Shown: positions 18,999-31,887, counted from the stretch's first letter. The stretch: DNA of 64,000 bases from Rhizobium sp. N324 (GCF_001664485.1 NZ_CP013630.1:2235001-2299000), one strand, 5' to 3'. Program-made: numbers and translations. Notes: a model not told the origin generated them from the letters alone.

Positions 18999-21920
18999 TC
19001 ATTCCGCCGCAGCCGCCCTCTTGGCCGGCCGCCGTTCCAGCAATTCCTTGAGGAACTGTCCGGTGTAGGAGCGCTTCTCCTTGACGATCGCCTCGGGCGT
19101 GCCGAAAGCCACGATCTCGCCGCCGCCATCGCCGCCCTCCGGGCCGAAATCGAGCACCCAGTCGGCCGTCTTGATGACTTCGAGATTGTGCTCGATCACC
19201 ACAACCGAATTGCCCTGGTTGACCAGTTCGTGCAGCATCTCGAGCAGCTTGGCGACGTCGTGGAAATGCAGGCCGGTCGTCGGTTCGTCGAGAATGTAGA
19301 GCGTACGTCCCGTCGAGCGCTTCGACAGTTCCTTGGCGAGCTTGACGCGCTGCGCCTCGCCGCCGGAAAGCGTGTTGGCCTGCTGGCCGACCTTGATATA
19401 ACCGAGGCCGACATCTTTCAGCGCCTGCAGTTTGTCGCGCACGGCGGGTACTGCCGCGAAGAAATCGACGCCTTCCTCCACGGTCAAATCGAGCACGTCG
19501 GCGATCGACTTCTGCTTGAAGGTGACGTCGAGCGTCTCTCTGTTATAGCGTTTGCCGTGGCAGACGTCGCAGGTGACGTAGACATCCGGCAGGAAGTGCA
19601 TCTCGATCTTGATGACGCCGTCGCCCTGGCAGGCTTCGCAGCGTCCGCCCTTGACGTTGAAGGAGAAGCGGCCCGGCTGGTAGCCGCGCGCCTTGGCTTC
19701 CGGCAGGCCGGCGAACCAGTCGCGGATCGGCGTGAAGGCGCCGGTATAGGTCGCCGGGTTCGAGCGCGGCGTGCGGCCGATCGGCGACTGGTCGATATCG
19801 ATCACCTTGTCGATATGCTCGAAGCCGTCGATGCGGTCGTGATCGGCCGGGTTTTCGCGCGCGCCCATCACCCGCCTTGCCGCTGATTTATACAGCGTCT
19901 CGATCAGGAAGGTGGATTTGCCGCCGCCGGAAACGCCGGTCACCGCGGTGAACACGCCGAGCGGGATTGCCGCCGTGACGTTCTTCAGATTGTTGCCGCG
20001 CGCCCCGACCACCTTGATCTCGCGGCCCTTCTTCTGCTTGCGGCGCTCGTGGGGAACGGGAACGCCGAGTTCGCCCGACAGATATTTTCCGGTCAGCGAC
20101 TGCGGATTGTCCATAATATCCTGCGGCGTGCCATGGGCGATGACCTGGCCGCCGTGAATGCCGGCGGCTGGGCCGATGTCGACCACGTCGTCGGCCGTCA
20201 TGATCGCATCCTCGTCATGTTCGACGACGATGACGGTGTTGCCGATGTCGCGCAGGTGCTTCAGCGTGTCGAGCAGTCGGGCATTGTCGCGCTGATGCAG
20301 GCCGATCGACGGCTCGTCGAGCACGTAGAGCACGCCCGTCAGCCCCGAGCCGATCTGGGAGGCCAGCCGGATACGCTGGCTTTCGCCGCCAGACAGCGTG
20401 CCGGAGTTGCGCGACAGGCTGAGATATTCCAGGCCGACATCGTTGAGGAAACGCAGCCGGTCGCGGATTTCCTTGAGGATGCGCACGGCGATCTCGTTCT
20501 GCTTGGCATTGAAGCTGGCCGGCAGCGTCTCGAACCAGTCGCGGGCGATGCGGATCGACATGCCGGTGACTTCGCCGATATGCAGCGTGTTTATCTTCAC
20601 CGCTAAGGCCTCCGCCTTCAGGCGGAAGCCGTTGCAGGACGGGCAGGGGGCCGCCGACATGAAGCGCTCGATGTCCTCGCGCGCCCAGGCGGAATCGGTC
20701 TCCTTCCAGCGCCGCTCGAGATTGGTGATGATGCCTTCGAAATTCTTCTGCGTCGTATAGGAGCGGGCGCCGTCGGCATAATGGAATTCGATCTTGTCGT
20801 CGGTGCCGTTGAGGATGACATCCTTGGCCTCGTCGGAAAGATCGTTCCAGCGCGTCCCGAGCTTGAAGCCGTAATGTTTGCCGAGCGCCTCAAGCGTCTG
20901 GTTGTAATAGGGCGAGGTCGACTTGGCCCAGGGGGCGATCGCGCCGTCGCGCAGCGTCCGTTCCGGCTCGGGCACGATCAGATCCGGATCGATTTTCTGC
21001 TGGGCGCCGAGGCCGTCGCAGGTCGGGCAGGCGCCGAAGGGATTGTTGAAGGAGAACAGCCGGGGCTCGATCTCGGGAATGGTGAAGCCGGAGACCGGGC
21101 AGGCGAATTTCTCCGAAAACAGCACGCGCTCATGCGTCTCGTTCAGCGACTTGTTGGCCGAGCCGCCGGCCGAAGTCTCCTCCGGCGGCAGCGGCTTGTC
21201 GGCGAATTCGGCGACAGCCAGCCCGTCGGCGAGCTTCAGGCAGGTTTCCAGACTGTCGGCCAGGCGGGCCGAGACATCCGAGCGCACGACGATGCGGTCG
21301 ACCACCACGTCGATATCGTGCTTGTATTTCTTGTCGAGCACCGGCGCCTCGGCGATCTCGTAGAACTGGCCATCGACCTTGACGCGCTGGAAGCCCTTCT
21401 TCATCAGCTCCGCCAGTTCCTTCTTGTACTCGCCCTTGCGCCCGCGCACGAGCGGCGCGAGAATATAAAGACGGGTGCCCTCGCCGAACTCGAGGATGCG
21501 GTCGACCATCTGGCTGACGGTCTGGCTCTCGATCGGCAAGCCGGTCGCCGGCGAATAGGGAACGCCGACGCGGGCAAAGAGCAGGCGCATATAGTCGTAG
21601 ATCTCGGTGACGGTGCCGACCGTCGAGCGCGGGTTGCGCGAGGTGGTCTTCTGTTCGATCGAGATCGCCGGCGACAGCCCCTCGATCTGGTCGACGTCGG
21701 GCTTCTGCATCATTTCAAGGAATTGCCGGGCATAGGCCGACAGGCTCTCGACATAACGGCGCTGGCCCTCGGCATAGATCGTGTCGAAGGCAAGCGAGGA
21801 CTTGCCGGAGCCCGAAAGCCCGGTCATGACGATCAGCTTGTTGCGCGGCAGATCGAGATCGATGCCCTTGAGATTATGCTCGCGCGCGCCGCGGATGGAG
21901 ATCGTCTTCAGTTCGCTCAT
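18999..21920 (-). CDS. uvrA: Excinuclease ABC subunit A
   Basis: The 973-residue damage-recognition ATPase of nucleotide excision repair, which loads UvrB on lesions. It has two ABC ATPase modules with Walker [12 protein letters not shown] and [11 protein letters not shown], and signature motifs [11 protein letters not shown] and [11 protein letters not shown]. The zinc-finger cysteine pairs CPVSGF, CPTC, CPSC, CEAC and CDVC are present. The ATG at 21920 follows the LexA-controlled intergenic region shared with ssb, so SOS induction is likely. Confidence 0.98.
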   Translation of the reverse strand: MSELKTISIRGAREHNLKGIDLDLPRNKLIVMTGLSGSGKSSLAFDTIYAEGQRRYVESLSAYARQFLEMMQKPDVDQIEGLSPAISIEQKTTSRNPRSTVGTVTEIYDYMRLLFARVGVPYSPATGLPIESQTVSQMVDRILEFGEGTRLYILAPLVRGRKGEYKKELAELMKKGFQRVKVDGQFYEIAEAPVLDKKYKHDIDVVVDRIVVRSDVSARLADSLETCLKLADGLAVAEFADKPLPPEETSAGGSANKSLNETHERVLFSEKFACPVSGFTIPEIEPRLFSFNNPFGACPTCDGLGAQQKIDPDLIVPEPERTLRDGAIAPWAKSTSPYYNQTLEALGKHYGFKLGTRWNDLSDEAKDVILNGTDDKIEFHYADGARSYTTQKNFEGIITNLERRWKETDSAWAREDIERFMSAAPCPSCNGFRLKAEALAVKINTLHIGEVTGMSIRIARDWFETLPASFNAKQNEIAVRILKEIRDRLRFLNDVGLEYLSLSRNSGTLSGGESQRIRLASQIGSGLTGVLYVLDEPSIGLHQRDNARLLDTLKHLRDIGNTVIVVEHDEDAIMTADDVVDIGPAAGIHGGQVIAHGTPQDIMDNPQSLTGKYLSGELGVPVPHERRKQKKGREIKVVGARGNNLKNVTAAIPLGVFTAVTGVSGGGKSTFLIETLYKSAARRVMGARENPADHDRIDGFEHIDKVIDIDQSPIGRTPRSNPATYTGAFTPIRDWFAGLPEAKARGYQPGRFSFNVKGGRCEACQGDGVIKIEMHFLPDVYVTCDVCHGKRYNRETLDVTFKQKSIADVLDLTVEEGVDFFAAVPAVRDKLQALKDVGLGYIKVGQQANTLSGGEAQRVKLAKELSKRSTGRTLYILDEPTTGLHFHDVAKLLEMLHELVNQGNSVVVIEHNLEVIKTADWVLDFGPEGGDGGGEIVAFGTPEAIVKEKRSYTGQFLKELLERRPAKRAAAAE

Positions 21921-22019
21921 CGTCTCAGCTTTGGTCCTTTGGGATAACAGCCCTTATTTAGTGATGCCGACCGGCGAGTCGAGGCTGAATGTCAACTAGG
22001 GTCAAGGTTTTCGATTCTG

Positions 22020-22048
22020 TTGACAGGATCATACGGATAAACTAGAAC
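22020..22048 (+). promoter_or_regulatory. Candidate sigma-70 promoter of ssb
   Basis: TTGACA at 22020-22025, a 17-base spacer, and TAGAAC at 22043-22048. The -10 element overlaps the SOS box, so LexA bound there would block it. The ssb start codon is about 155 bases downstream. Confidence 0.55.
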
Positions 22049-22059
22049 AAATAAAGAAC
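22045..22059. promoter_or_regulatory. LexA SOS box between uvrA and ssb
   Basis: GAAC-N7-GAAC (22045-22059), the direct-repeat LexA site established for alphaproteobacteria. It lies about 125 bases before uvrA and 145 before ssb, in the divergent promoter region, so it probably governs both. Confidence 0.85.
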
Positions 22060-22203
22060 AAAATTCCTGATGAATGCATGCGGCTTTCTGATGGGATAAA
22101 CATGTGGATGAACGACCGTTTACGCGCATCGGCGGTCCGCGATGGTTTAAGGTGCGCTGATCGATTAACGCCGCCGGGCAGGGCGGCAGGCAGGGTGAGA
22201 AGC

Positions 22204-22710
22204 ATGGCTGGTAGCGTAAACAAGGTAATTCTGATTGGAAACGTCGGTGCAGACCCGGAAATCCGCCGCACGCAGGATGGCCGGCCGATCGCCAATCTCC
22301 GTATCGCGACCTCGGAGACCTGGCGCGACCGCAATTCCGGCGAGCGCCGTGAAAAGACCGAATGGCACACGGTCGTCGTCTTCAACGAGGGCCTCTGCAA
22401 GGTTGTCGAGCAATATGTGAAGAAGGGCGCCAAGCTCTATATCGAAGGACAGTTGCAGACCCGCAAATGGCAGGACCAGCAGGGCCAAGACCGCTACTCG
22501 ACGGAAGTGGTGCTGCAGGGCTTCGGTTCGACCCTGACCATGCTCGACGGCCGCGGTGAAGGCGGCGGTGCAAGCTCCGGCGGCGGCCGAGGCAGCAGCA
22601 ACAATGATTATGGCGATGACTACGGCGCCCCGGCTCCGTCATCATCGCCAAGCCGCGGCGGTGGCGGCGGCAACTTCTCGCGCGACCTCGACGACGACAT
22701 CCCGTTCTGA
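22204..22710 (+). CDS. ssb: Single-stranded DNA-binding protein
   Basis: A 168-residue SSB that coats single-stranded DNA in replication, recombination and repair. The OB fold ([19 protein letters not shown] to about residue 112) is followed by a Gly/Ser/Asp-rich disordered linker. It ends in the acidic tip DLDDDIPF that docks partner proteins. The ATG at 22204 gives the conserved N-terminus; the 42 open codons upstream run through the regulatory region and are rejected. Confidence 0.97.
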   Translation: MAGSVNKVILIGNVGADPEIRRTQDGRPIANLRIATSETWRDRNSGERREKTEWHTVVVFNEGLCKVVEQYVKKGAKLYIEGQLQTRKWQDQQGQDRYSTEVVLQGFGSTLTMLDGRGEGGGASSGGGRGSSNNDYGDDYGAPAPSSSPSRGGGGGNFSRDLDDDIPF

Positions 22711-22741
22711 TCGACCGTTTTTCCTGTATGATGAATATCCG

Positions 22742-22777
22742 AGAGCATGATGCCTTTGATGGCGTCATGCTCTTTTT
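22742..22777 (+). terminator. Rho-independent terminator of ssb
   Basis: Stem from AGAGCATGATGCC (from 22742) paired with GGCGTCATGCTCT (to 22772) around a six-base loop, followed by TTTTCTT. It lies about 30 bases past the ssb stop. Confidence 0.85.
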
Positions 22778-22822
22778 CTTTGATCCCGCGCATTTCTTAT
22801 CGCGCGGCAGATGCCGCACTTT

Positions 22823-23470
22823 TCAGTGCGGCGTCGCGCTGATGAGATTGAGCGCCGCTTTCGCGCCGTCGACGACGAATTGCACCGCTAGGGCGGCGAG
22901 GATGACGCCGAGCAGCCGTGTCAGAATCGCCCGGCCGGTGACGCCGAGGAAACGGTCGAGCCTTTCGGCAATCAGCAGCATCAGGAAGGTCAGCAGCAGA
23001 TTGGCGGCGATGACGGCGATCAGCTGGGCTTTTTCCATGGAGGTCGGCAGCGTGCCGGCAAGCAGGATCGTCGCCGAGATCGCACCGGGACCGGCGATCA
23101 GCGGCAAGGCGAGGGGAAAGACGGCGATATTCTCGATATGATCCTTGGTGACGGCAGCCTCGCTCGCCTTCTCCTTGCGCTCCTGGCGCCGTTCGAACAC
23201 CATCTCGAAGGCGATCCAGAAGAGCAGCAGGCCGCCGGCGATGCGGAAGGCGCCGATCGAAATGCCGAGCACGCCGAGCACGCCGGCCCCGAACAGCGCG
23301 AAGACGGCGAGGATGATGAAGGCGATGGTCGAGCCGCGCAGCGCCACCTGCGTCCGCTGGGCGCGGCTCATGCCCGTCGTCAGCCCCAGGAAGATCGGCG
23401 CGAGCCCCGGCGGATCGATGGTGACGAGCAGCGTCGTGAAGGCGTTGATCAATAGGTCGGCGCTTGCCAT
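22823..23470 (-). CDS. MarC family integral membrane protein
   Basis: A 215-residue protein with about six hydrophobic segments and the UPF0056/MarC hallmark LLVTIDPPGLAPIFLGLT near the N-terminus. It also has FPLALPLIAGPGAI in the second half. The founding MarC name came from a multiple-antibiotic-resistance locus, but no resistance role has held up and the substrate is unknown. It is convergent with ssb across the terminator. Confidence 0.88.
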   Translation of the reverse strand: MASADLLINAFTTLLVTIDPPGLAPIFLGLTTGMSRAQRTQVALRGSTIAFIILAVFALFGAGVLGVLGISIGAFRIAGGLLLFWIAFEMVFERRQERKEKASEAAVTKDHIENIAVFPLALPLIAGPGAISATILLAGTLPTSMEKAQLIAVIAANLLLTFLMLLIAERLDRFLGVTGRAILTRLLGVILAALAVQFVVDGAKAALNLISATPH

Positions 23471-23718
23471 CGTCTCTCGGGAACCCCATATAGCCGCGTG
23501 GTTATTATGTGTGGTTTTATGATTGTGAAGCGGCTATTCCGATTTGGCAAATATCCCGCGGCGGCCCGCGGCGGATTTGTCCGGTTCGGCCACGCAACTT
23601 GCATATTTTACCCTCTTTAAGCCGCAAAAGCCTGTTCAAAACGCCGCGTGAAATTGGCGCGGGAACGGGCTTTCCGCTATAAATCTTCAAGTGATTCTAG
23701 AAGAGATCGTGATCTGTT

Positions 23719-26538
<2,820 letters not shown>

Positions 26539-26545
26539 TCAAGTG

Positions 26546-26577
26546 AAAAGGGCGGCTTCGGGCCGCCCTTTTCTTTT
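26546..26577 (+). terminator. Rho-independent terminator of gyrA
   Basis: Perfect 11-base stem 26546-26556 with 26562-26572 and a five-base loop, then a T-rich run. It begins eight bases after the gyrA stop. Confidence 0.92.
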
Positions 26578-26601
26578 CAAGCCGCGCTCGTCCTTACCGG
26601 C

Positions 26602-26638
26602 CCAAAGAAAAAGCCGGACGCTGGGTGCATCCGGCTTT
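26602..26638 (-). terminator. Terminator of the small membrane protein cluster
   Basis: Arms AAAGCCGGA (26610-26618) and TCCGGCTTT (26630-26638). Read on the minus strand the stem runs into TTCTTTG. It lies about 65 bases beyond the stop of the 44-residue ORF, which supports a real minus-strand transcript here. Confidence 0.75.
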
Positions 26639-26702
26639 GAATGGCCTTGGCAGCGGAAGGGGTGCCGCTCAAGGTTGGGAAGGAGTTGGAAAAAGAGGAA
26701 TG

Positions 26703-26837
26703 TCAGAATGCGCTATGTTTCTCGTTCAGCGCCTTTACCTCTTCACCCTCGCGCCGAAGCGCCGATATCGTCGAGGCTACAGACACTATGAACATGACGC
26801 TGATAAGGGCGGTGAGCACTGTCAAGATCGTGAACAT
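26703..26837 (-). CDS. 44-residue single-pass membrane protein
   Basis: A very short ORF found by reading the minus strand: MFTILTVLTALISVMFIVS opens a hydrophobic helix (residues 2-24), followed by a charged tail RREGEEVKALNEKHSAF. An AGGAAAGG ribosome site lies upstream of its ATG, and a terminator lies downstream. The layout (hydrophobic N-terminus, no signal cleavage site, cytosolic charged end) is that of a small membrane-anchored regulator, but no function is known. It forms a group with the two ORFs upstream of it. Confidence 0.6.
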   Translation of the reverse strand: MFTILTVLTALISVMFIVSVASTISALRREGEEVKALNEKHSAF

Positions 26838-26873
26838 AGGCATTCCTTTCCTGGGGAGTTGCGTTCTCGCCCC

Positions 26874-27029
26874 TCAGTACTGGCCAAGTACGGCCGTCCG
26901 GGCCGAAGCATAGGGGCCATAAACCTTGGACGTATCAACCTTCTGATCATAGAGAGCGACAGTTGCGGTCAGCATGCCCGTGACCATTACCATCCAGAGC
27001 ACGTTAATCATCGTAATCTTGCCGGGCAT
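26874..27029 (-). CDS. 51-residue single-pass membrane protein
   Basis: MPGKITMINVLWMVMVTGML begins a single hydrophobic helix (about residues 6-27), followed by a short tail with DQKVDTSKVYGPYASARTAVLGQY. The ATG at 27029 is preceded by AGGAAGGAC, a good ribosome site; ten codons upstream are also open but lack one. It lies 36 bases before the 44-residue ORF on the same strand. No family is recognised. Confidence 0.6.
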   Translation of the reverse strand: MPGKITMINVLWMVMVTGMLTATVALYDQKVDTSKVYGPYASARTAVLGQY

Positions 27030-27171
27030 CTTTAGTCCTTCCTGCCGCGATAATCGCATCTATGTATCGGTTGAATGAACGCATCCGTTTTTAAATGGTT
27101 CCGCCGGATGTTGAGGCGGTGTTTACCAATGCCGATCTGAAGCCTCCTTGAATGTCTCGTTCATCTGGCGT

Positions 27172-27450
27172 TCAGATTCGAACGTCGTTTATTGCGCGCA
27201 GCCGCCCCTGGGCGCGCACGATCGCGGCATGCTCGGCAAGCTCCGGCCGCACCCAGCTCACCTCGTAGCGATCGGCGAAATAGCCATAGGCCATCTCGGC
27301 GGCGAGCGAGGAAACGACGGCAAGTGCAACGAGCACGATCAGCATGGAATTGGTCTTTCGGGAGGCGCCGGATGCCGGAATGGCATCGGCTGCGTTGATG
27401 ATCTGAGTTAAGCAGATCCTGTCTGAAACCGCCTTGAACGGGCCGTTCAT
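27172..27450 (-). CDS. Small hypothetical membrane protein
   Basis: Up to 92 residues with one strongly hydrophobic stretch, LIVLVALAVVSSLAAEMAYGYFA, in the middle and a charged C-terminus (VRPELAEHAAIVRAQGRLRAI). No clear ribosome site precedes the ATG at 27450, so the true start may be nearer the helix (the internal MLIVLV). It is divergent from coaD. Whether it belongs to the same transcript as the two smaller ORFs is uncertain; about 140 bases separate them. Confidence 0.45.
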   Translation of the reverse strand: MNGPFKAVSDRICLTQIINAADAIPASGASRKTNSMLIVLVALAVVSSLAAEMAYGYFADRYEVSWVRPELAEHAAIVRAQGRLRAINDVRI

Positions 27451-27540
27451 CCGCGGTTCAACCGTCCGGGACGATTGGCCAAATCACTTGCGGCAAGCCG
27501 GCATCCGTGACAAAAGGCGTCAAACCAACGGTCGGGCCAG

Positions 27541-28035
27541 ATGACGACAGCTTTTTATCCCGGGTCTTTCGACCCGATCACCAATGGGCATGTGGATGTT
27601 CTGGTCCAGGCGCTGAACGTCGCCGAAAAGGTGATCGTCGCGATCGGTATCCACCCCGGCAAAGCGCCGCTCTTTTCCTTCGAGGAGAGAGCCGAGCTGA
27701 TCCGCCTTTCGCTGGCGGAAGCGCTGCCCGGCAAGACCGGCGACATCGATGTCGTCGCTTTCGACAATCTGGTCGTCGATGCCGCCCGCGCCCATGGCGC
27801 CACGCTTCTGATCCGCGGTCTCCGCGACGGCACCGATCTTGATTACGAAATGCAGATGGCCGGCATGAACAGGACGATGGCGCCCGATATCCAGACCATC
27901 TTTTTGCCGGCGGGAACGGCCTCGCGGCCCATTACGGCCACATTGGTCCGCCAGATCGCCGCCATGGGCGGCGATGTCAGCGCCTTCGTGCCGGCCGCCG
28001 TCTTGCAAGCCCTCACATCCAAGCGCCCAGACTGA
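27541..28035 (+). CDS. coaD: Phosphopantetheine adenylyltransferase
   Basis: A 164-residue enzyme of coenzyme A synthesis (4'-phosphopantetheine plus ATP to dephospho-CoA). It has the nucleotidyltransferase motif [15 protein letters not shown] at the N-terminus (with the T/HxGH-type NGHVD) and the C-terminal ISSTLVR-like region, here [22 protein letters not shown]. It is the first gene of a plus-strand run coaD-ppi-ppi-queA-tgt whose spacing suggests an operon. Confidence 0.96.
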   Translation: MTTAFYPGSFDPITNGHVDVLVQALNVAEKVIVAIGIHPGKAPLFSFEERAELIRLSLAEALPGKTGDIDVVAFDNLVVDAARAHGATLLIRGLRDGTDLDYEMQMAGMNRTMAPDIQTIFLPAGTASRPITATLVRQIAAMGGDVSAFVPAAVLQALTSKRPD

Positions 28036-28093
28036 TAAATACAAAGTCTGGCAGGCGCAAAGACCAGGCGAAACCCGCCGCAACGGAGCCCAT

Positions 28094-28666
28094 ATGAAAC
28101 TCTTTTATCTCGCATTTGCCGGCGTGTTGTATCTCGCCTCCTTCGCGGGGGACGCCTTCGCTCAGTCGGCCGATCATTATCTCACCATCCAGTTGAAGAA
28201 CGGCCCCGTCGTCATCCAGCTGATGCCTGAGGTGGCGCCGAAGCATGTCGCCCAGATCGAGGCGCTGGCCAAGAAGGGCGAATATGACAACGTCGCCTTC
28301 CACCGCGTCATCGACGGCTTCATGGCCCAGACCGGCGACGTCAAATACGGCAATATGGAAAAGGGTTTCGATGCCAGCCTCGCCGGCACCGGCTCCTCCG
28401 ATATGCCGGATATTCCGGCGGAGTTTTCCAAGACCCCGTTCGTGCGCGGCACGGTCGGCATGGCCCGTTCGCAGGATCCGAATTCCGCCAACTCGCAGTT
28501 CTTCATCATGTTCGATGACGGCTCCTTCCTCAACGGTCAGTACACCGTGGTCGGCAAGGTCGTTTCCGGCATGGAGAATGTCGACAAGATCAAGCGCGGC
28601 GAAGGCCAGAACGGCGAAGTCAAAAGTCCCGACCGGATGATCAAGGTCACCCTGGGCAAGAAGTAA
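28094..28666 (+). CDS. Periplasmic cyclophilin-type peptidyl-prolyl isomerase
   Basis: A 190-residue cyclophilin with an N-terminal signal peptide (MKLFYLAFAGVLYLASFAGD, cleavage near AFAQS). The fold core is visible as FHRVIDGFMAQTGD, SQDPNSANSQFFIMFDD and the final GMENVDKIKRGE. It assists folding of exported proteins by cis-trans proline isomerisation. The start at 28094 is chosen because it gives the signal sequence; the open frame upstream overlaps the coaD end. The next gene is a cytosolic paralogue, a tandem duplication with diverged location. Confidence 0.92.
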   Translation: MKLFYLAFAGVLYLASFAGDAFAQSADHYLTIQLKNGPVVIQLMPEVAPKHVAQIEALAKKGEYDNVAFHRVIDGFMAQTGDVKYGNMEKGFDASLAGTGSSDMPDIPAEFSKTPFVRGTVGMARSQDPNSANSQFFIMFDDGSFLNGQYTVVGKVVSGMENVDKIKRGEGQNGEVKSPDRMIKVTLGKK

Positions 28667-28694
28667 GTTACGAGAGAAACAAGAGGAGAAGACA

Positions 28695-29204
28695 ATGGCC
28701 GAGATCAAGGATCCCGAAAACACCATCATTCTGGAAACCACCAAGGGCAAGGTTGTCATTCAGCTTCTGCCGCAGGTCGCCCCGGAGCATGTCGCCCGCA
28801 TCAAGGAACTCGCCCGCGAAAAGGCCTATGACGGCGTCGTCTTCCACCGCGTCATTCAGGATTTCATGGCGCAGACGGGCGATGTCGAATTCGGCAAGAA
28901 GGGCTCGGAAACCTTCAATCCCGGCCGCGCCGGCATGGGCGGCTCCTCCAAGCCGGATCTGAAGGCTGAATTCTCCGCGACCACCCATACGCGCGGCACC
29001 TGCTCGATGGCCCGTTCGCAGAACCCGAACTCGGCCAATTCGCAGTTCTTCATCTGCTTCACCGACGCGCCCTGGCTGAACAAGCAGTATTCCGTCTGGG
29101 GCCAAGTCATCGAAGGCATGGACAACGTCGACAAGATCAAGCGCGGCGAGCCGGTTTCCGATCCGGACTCGATCGTCTCGATGCGGGTTGCCGCCGACGT
29201 CTGA
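28695..29204 (+). CDS. ppiB: Cytosolic cyclophilin-type peptidyl-prolyl isomerase
   Basis: A 169-residue cyclophilin without a signal peptide, so cytoplasmic. Core motifs FHRVIQDFMAQTGD, SQNPNSANSQFFICF and GMDNVDKIKRGEPV parallel those of the preceding periplasmic copy. It has a good AGGAG-like ribosome site and lies 28 bases after its partner. Confidence 0.94.
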   Translation: MAEIKDPENTIILETTKGKVVIQLLPQVAPEHVARIKELAREKAYDGVVFHRVIQDFMAQTGDVEFGKKGSETFNPGRAGMGGSSKPDLKAEFSATTHTRGTCSMARSQNPNSANSQFFICFTDAPWLNKQYSVWGQVIEGMDNVDKIKRGEPVSDPDSIVSMRVAADV

Positions 29205-29280
29205 TTGTGATTTCTGCTGAAACCCGCTCTTGCGCGTCAACCGCGTGGGGGCGGGTTTCGCTTTGCCTGAAAGTACCCTT

Positions 29281-30384
29281 ATGCGCGTAGACCTTTTCGA
29301 TTTCGATCTGCCGGATGAACGCATCGCGTTGCGGCCCGCCGAGCCGCGCGACAGCGCCCGTCTGCTCGTCGTCAATCCACACGCGAAAAGCGGGCCCCAT
29401 GCTGAAAGCGTGCTCTCCGATCATCGAGTCGGCGATCTGCCGTCCTTTCTGCGGCCGGGCGATGCGCTGGTCTTCAACGATACCAAGGTCATTCCAGCCC
29501 AACTCGAAGGCATCCGCCATCGCGAGGGGGCGGGCGGCCAGCAGGTGTCGGCAACGCTGCATATGCGCATCGGCCCCAGCCGCTGGAAGGCCTTTGCCAA
29601 ACCCGGTAAGCGCATCAAGGAGGGCGACCGCATCGCCTTCGGTCACAGCGGCGAAAGCTGCTTCCTTGGCTCGCTCGATGCCACCGTCGAGGAAAAGGGC
29701 GAGGCCGGCGAAGTGACGCTCGCCTTCGACCTCACAGGCCCGGCGCTCGACGAGGCAATCGCCGCCGTCGGCCATATTCCGCTGCCGCCTTATATCGCCG
29801 CCAAGCGGCCCGAGGACGAGCGCGACCGCGCCGATTACCAGACGATCTATGCCCGCGAGGAGGGCGCCGTCGCCGCCCCCACTGCCGGCCTGCACTTCAC
29901 GCCTGATCTGTTTGCGGCGCTGGATAAGGCCGGCATCGAACGCCATTTCGTCACGCTGCATGTCGGCGCCGGCACCTTCCTGCCTGTGAAGGCCGACGAT
30001 ACCGACGATCACAAGATGCATCTCGAAAGCGGTTATGTCAGCGCCGAGATCGCCGCCCGGCTGAATGCCGTCAAGGCAAGGGGCGGGCGTATCGTCTGCG
30101 TCGGCACGACCTCGCTGCGGCTCATCGAAAGTGCGGCCGGGGAAAGCGGAGAGATCAAGCCCTGGGCCGGCGCCACCGGTATCTTCATCACACCCGGCTA
30201 TCGCTTCAACGCGGTCGACATGCTGATGACCAATTTCCACCTGCCGCGCTCGACGCTGTTCATGCTGGTCTCGGCTTTTGCCGGCTTCGAGACCATGCAT
30301 GCGGCCTATGAACACGCCATTTCGACAGGCTACCGCTTCTACTCCTACGGAGACGCGAGCCTTCTTTTCCGGAAAGACAAATGA
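29281..30384 (+). CDS. queA: S-adenosylmethionine:tRNA ribosyltransferase-isomerase
   Basis: A 367-residue enzyme that transfers the ribosyl part of SAM to preQ1 at tRNA position 34, making epoxyqueuosine. Typical blocks: [57 protein letters not shown], and the C-terminal [17 protein letters not shown]. The ATG at 29281 gives the conserved N-terminus. It overlaps tgt by four bases, coupling two successive steps of queuosine synthesis (Tgt acts first, QueA second). Confidence 0.96.
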   Translation: MRVDLFDFDLPDERIALRPAEPRDSARLLVVNPHAKSGPHAESVLSDHRVGDLPSFLRPGDALVFNDTKVIPAQLEGIRHREGAGGQQVSATLHMRIGPSRWKAFAKPGKRIKEGDRIAFGHSGESCFLGSLDATVEEKGEAGEVTLAFDLTGPALDEAIAAVGHIPLPPYIAAKRPEDERDRADYQTIYAREEGAVAAPTAGLHFTPDLFAALDKAGIERHFVTLHVGAGTFLPVKADDTDDHKMHLESGYVSAEIAARLNAVKARGGRIVCVGTTSLRLIESAAGESGEIKPWAGATGIFITPGYRFNAVDMLMTNFHLPRSTLFMLVSAFAGFETMHAAYEHAISTGYRFYSYGDASLLFRKDK

Positions 30385-31523
30385 CAGAAAACTTCCAATT
30401 TACGTTGAAGAAGACTGATACCGGCGCCCGCCTCGGCGAAATTTCCATGCCGCGCGGCACCATCCGCACGCCGGCCTTCATGCCGGTGGGCACCGTCGGC
30501 ACCGTCAAGGCGATGTATCTCGACCAGGTGCGCGAGACCGGCGCCGACATCATCCTCGGCAATACCTATCATCTGATGCTGCGCCCCAGTGCCGAGCGCG
30601 TCGCCCGCCTCGGCGGCCTGCACAAGCTGATCCGCTGGGAACACCCGATCCTGACGGATTCCGGCGGTTTTCAGGTCATGTCGCTCTCCGGCCTGCGCAA
30701 GCTCGACGAGCAGGGCGTCACCTTCAAGTCGCATGTCGACGGCAGCCTGCACCATATGTCGCCGGAGCGCTCCATCGAAATCCAGGGGCTGCTCGGCTCC
30801 GATATCCAGATGCAGCTCGACGAATGCGTGGCCCTGCCGGCCGAGCCGAAGGAGATCGAGCGCGCCATGGAAATGTCGCTGCGGTGGGCCGAGCGCTGCC
30901 GGGTCGCCTTCGGCGAGCAGCCCGGAAAGGCGATGTTCGGCATCGTCCAGGGCGGCGACATCCCGGCGCTGCGAATCCGCTCGGCCGAGGCGCTGAGTCA
31001 GCTCGACCTCAAGGGTTATGCGGTCGGCGGCCTTGCCGTCGGCGAACCGCAGGACGTCATGCTGCGGATGCTGGAAACGACGCTGCCGGTGCTGCCGCTG
31101 GAAAAGCCGCGCTACCTCATGGGCGTCGGCACGCCTGACGATATGCTGAAATCGGTCGCCCGCGGCATCGACATGTTCGACTGCGTCATGCCGACCCGCT
31201 CCGGCCGCCACGGCCTGGCCTTTACCCGCCGCGGCAAGGTCAACATCCGCAATGCCCGCCATGCCGAGGATATGCGCCCGCTCGACGATCAGTCGAACTG
31301 CCCGGCCTCGCGCGATTATTCCCGCGCCTATCTGCACCATCTCGTCCGCGCCAACGAGGCGCTCGGCGGCATGCTGCTCTCCTGGCACAATCTCGCCTAT
31401 TACCAGGAACTGATGCAGGGCATCCGCAAGGCCATCGCCGAAGGCCGCTTCGCCGATTTCATGGCGGAAACGCAGGAGGAATGGGCGAGGGGCGATCTCG
31501 AACCGGTGAGAATCTCTAGGTGA
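30381..31523 (+). CDS. tgt: tRNA-guanine transglycosylase
   Basis: A 380-residue enzyme that exchanges G34 for preQ1 in Asp, Asn, His and Tyr tRNAs. The catalytic residues are recognisable in [12 protein letters not shown] and [13 protein letters not shown], and the substrate pocket in GIVQGGD and [10 protein letters not shown]. One departure is noted: the usual zinc-site CxCxxC reads [17 protein letters not shown], so the motif keeps a single cysteine, as expected for the zinc-free-type variants. It starts inside the queA stop (ATGA). Confidence 0.95.
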   Translation: MTENFQFTLKKTDTGARLGEISMPRGTIRTPAFMPVGTVGTVKAMYLDQVRETGADIILGNTYHLMLRPSAERVARLGGLHKLIRWEHPILTDSGGFQVMSLSGLRKLDEQGVTFKSHVDGSLHHMSPERSIEIQGLLGSDIQMQLDECVALPAEPKEIERAMEMSLRWAERCRVAFGEQPGKAMFGIVQGGDIPALRIRSAEALSQLDLKGYAVGGLAVGEPQDVMLRMLETTLPVLPLEKPRYLMGVGTPDDMLKSVARGIDMFDCVMPTRSGRHGLAFTRRGKVNIRNARHAEDMRPLDDQSNCPASRDYSRAYLHHLVRANEALGGMLLSWHNLAYYQELMQGIRKAIAEGRFADFMAETQEEWARGDLEPVRISR

Positions 31524-31539
31524 ATATAAGGGGTAGCGG

Positions 31540-31887
31540 ATGGTAGTTTCCGACGATGTAGATCGATATCATCTGCTAAGGCCGGCTCGGTATAGATACA
31601 TTTCTGATTTCAGGCTTACGAGAGCTGTATCCGCGGGTGATATTACCCGAGTGAATATCACAATAGAGATGCGAGACTCACCTAAAATAACGTCAGCGAT
31701 GTTAAAGTATTACTTTGACGGATGTTGGGATTTAAAAATGGGTAATATCGCTTCGCTTTCGGGAACGTGGATAGAAATCGAGAAATCCCGTTCACAATTC
31801 TTCGAACAAGTTCGATTCAAAGTATTTGACCTTGAGGACGATGCTATCGAATTTCTATGCGAGAGCTTCGCTGTCGAAACCATCTGA
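31540..31887 (+). CDS. Hypothetical protein, AT-rich orphan
   Basis: A 115-residue ORF that is clearly richer in A and T, and in rare rhizobial codons, than the genes around it, which suggests recent arrival. It is predicted soluble, with no signal peptide and no membrane segment. Visible features are a mixed alpha/beta pattern and a C-terminal acidic region (VFDLEDDAIEFLCESF). A weak AAGGGG site precedes the ATG. No family is recognised; size, composition and acidity would fit an orphan immunity-type protein, but that is a guess. Confidence 0.55.
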   Translation: MVVSDDVDRYHLLRPARYRYISDFRLTRAVSAGDITRVNITIEMRDSPKITSAMLKYYFDGCWDLKMGNIASLSGTWIEIEKSRSQFFEQVRFKVFDLEDDAIEFLCESFAVETI

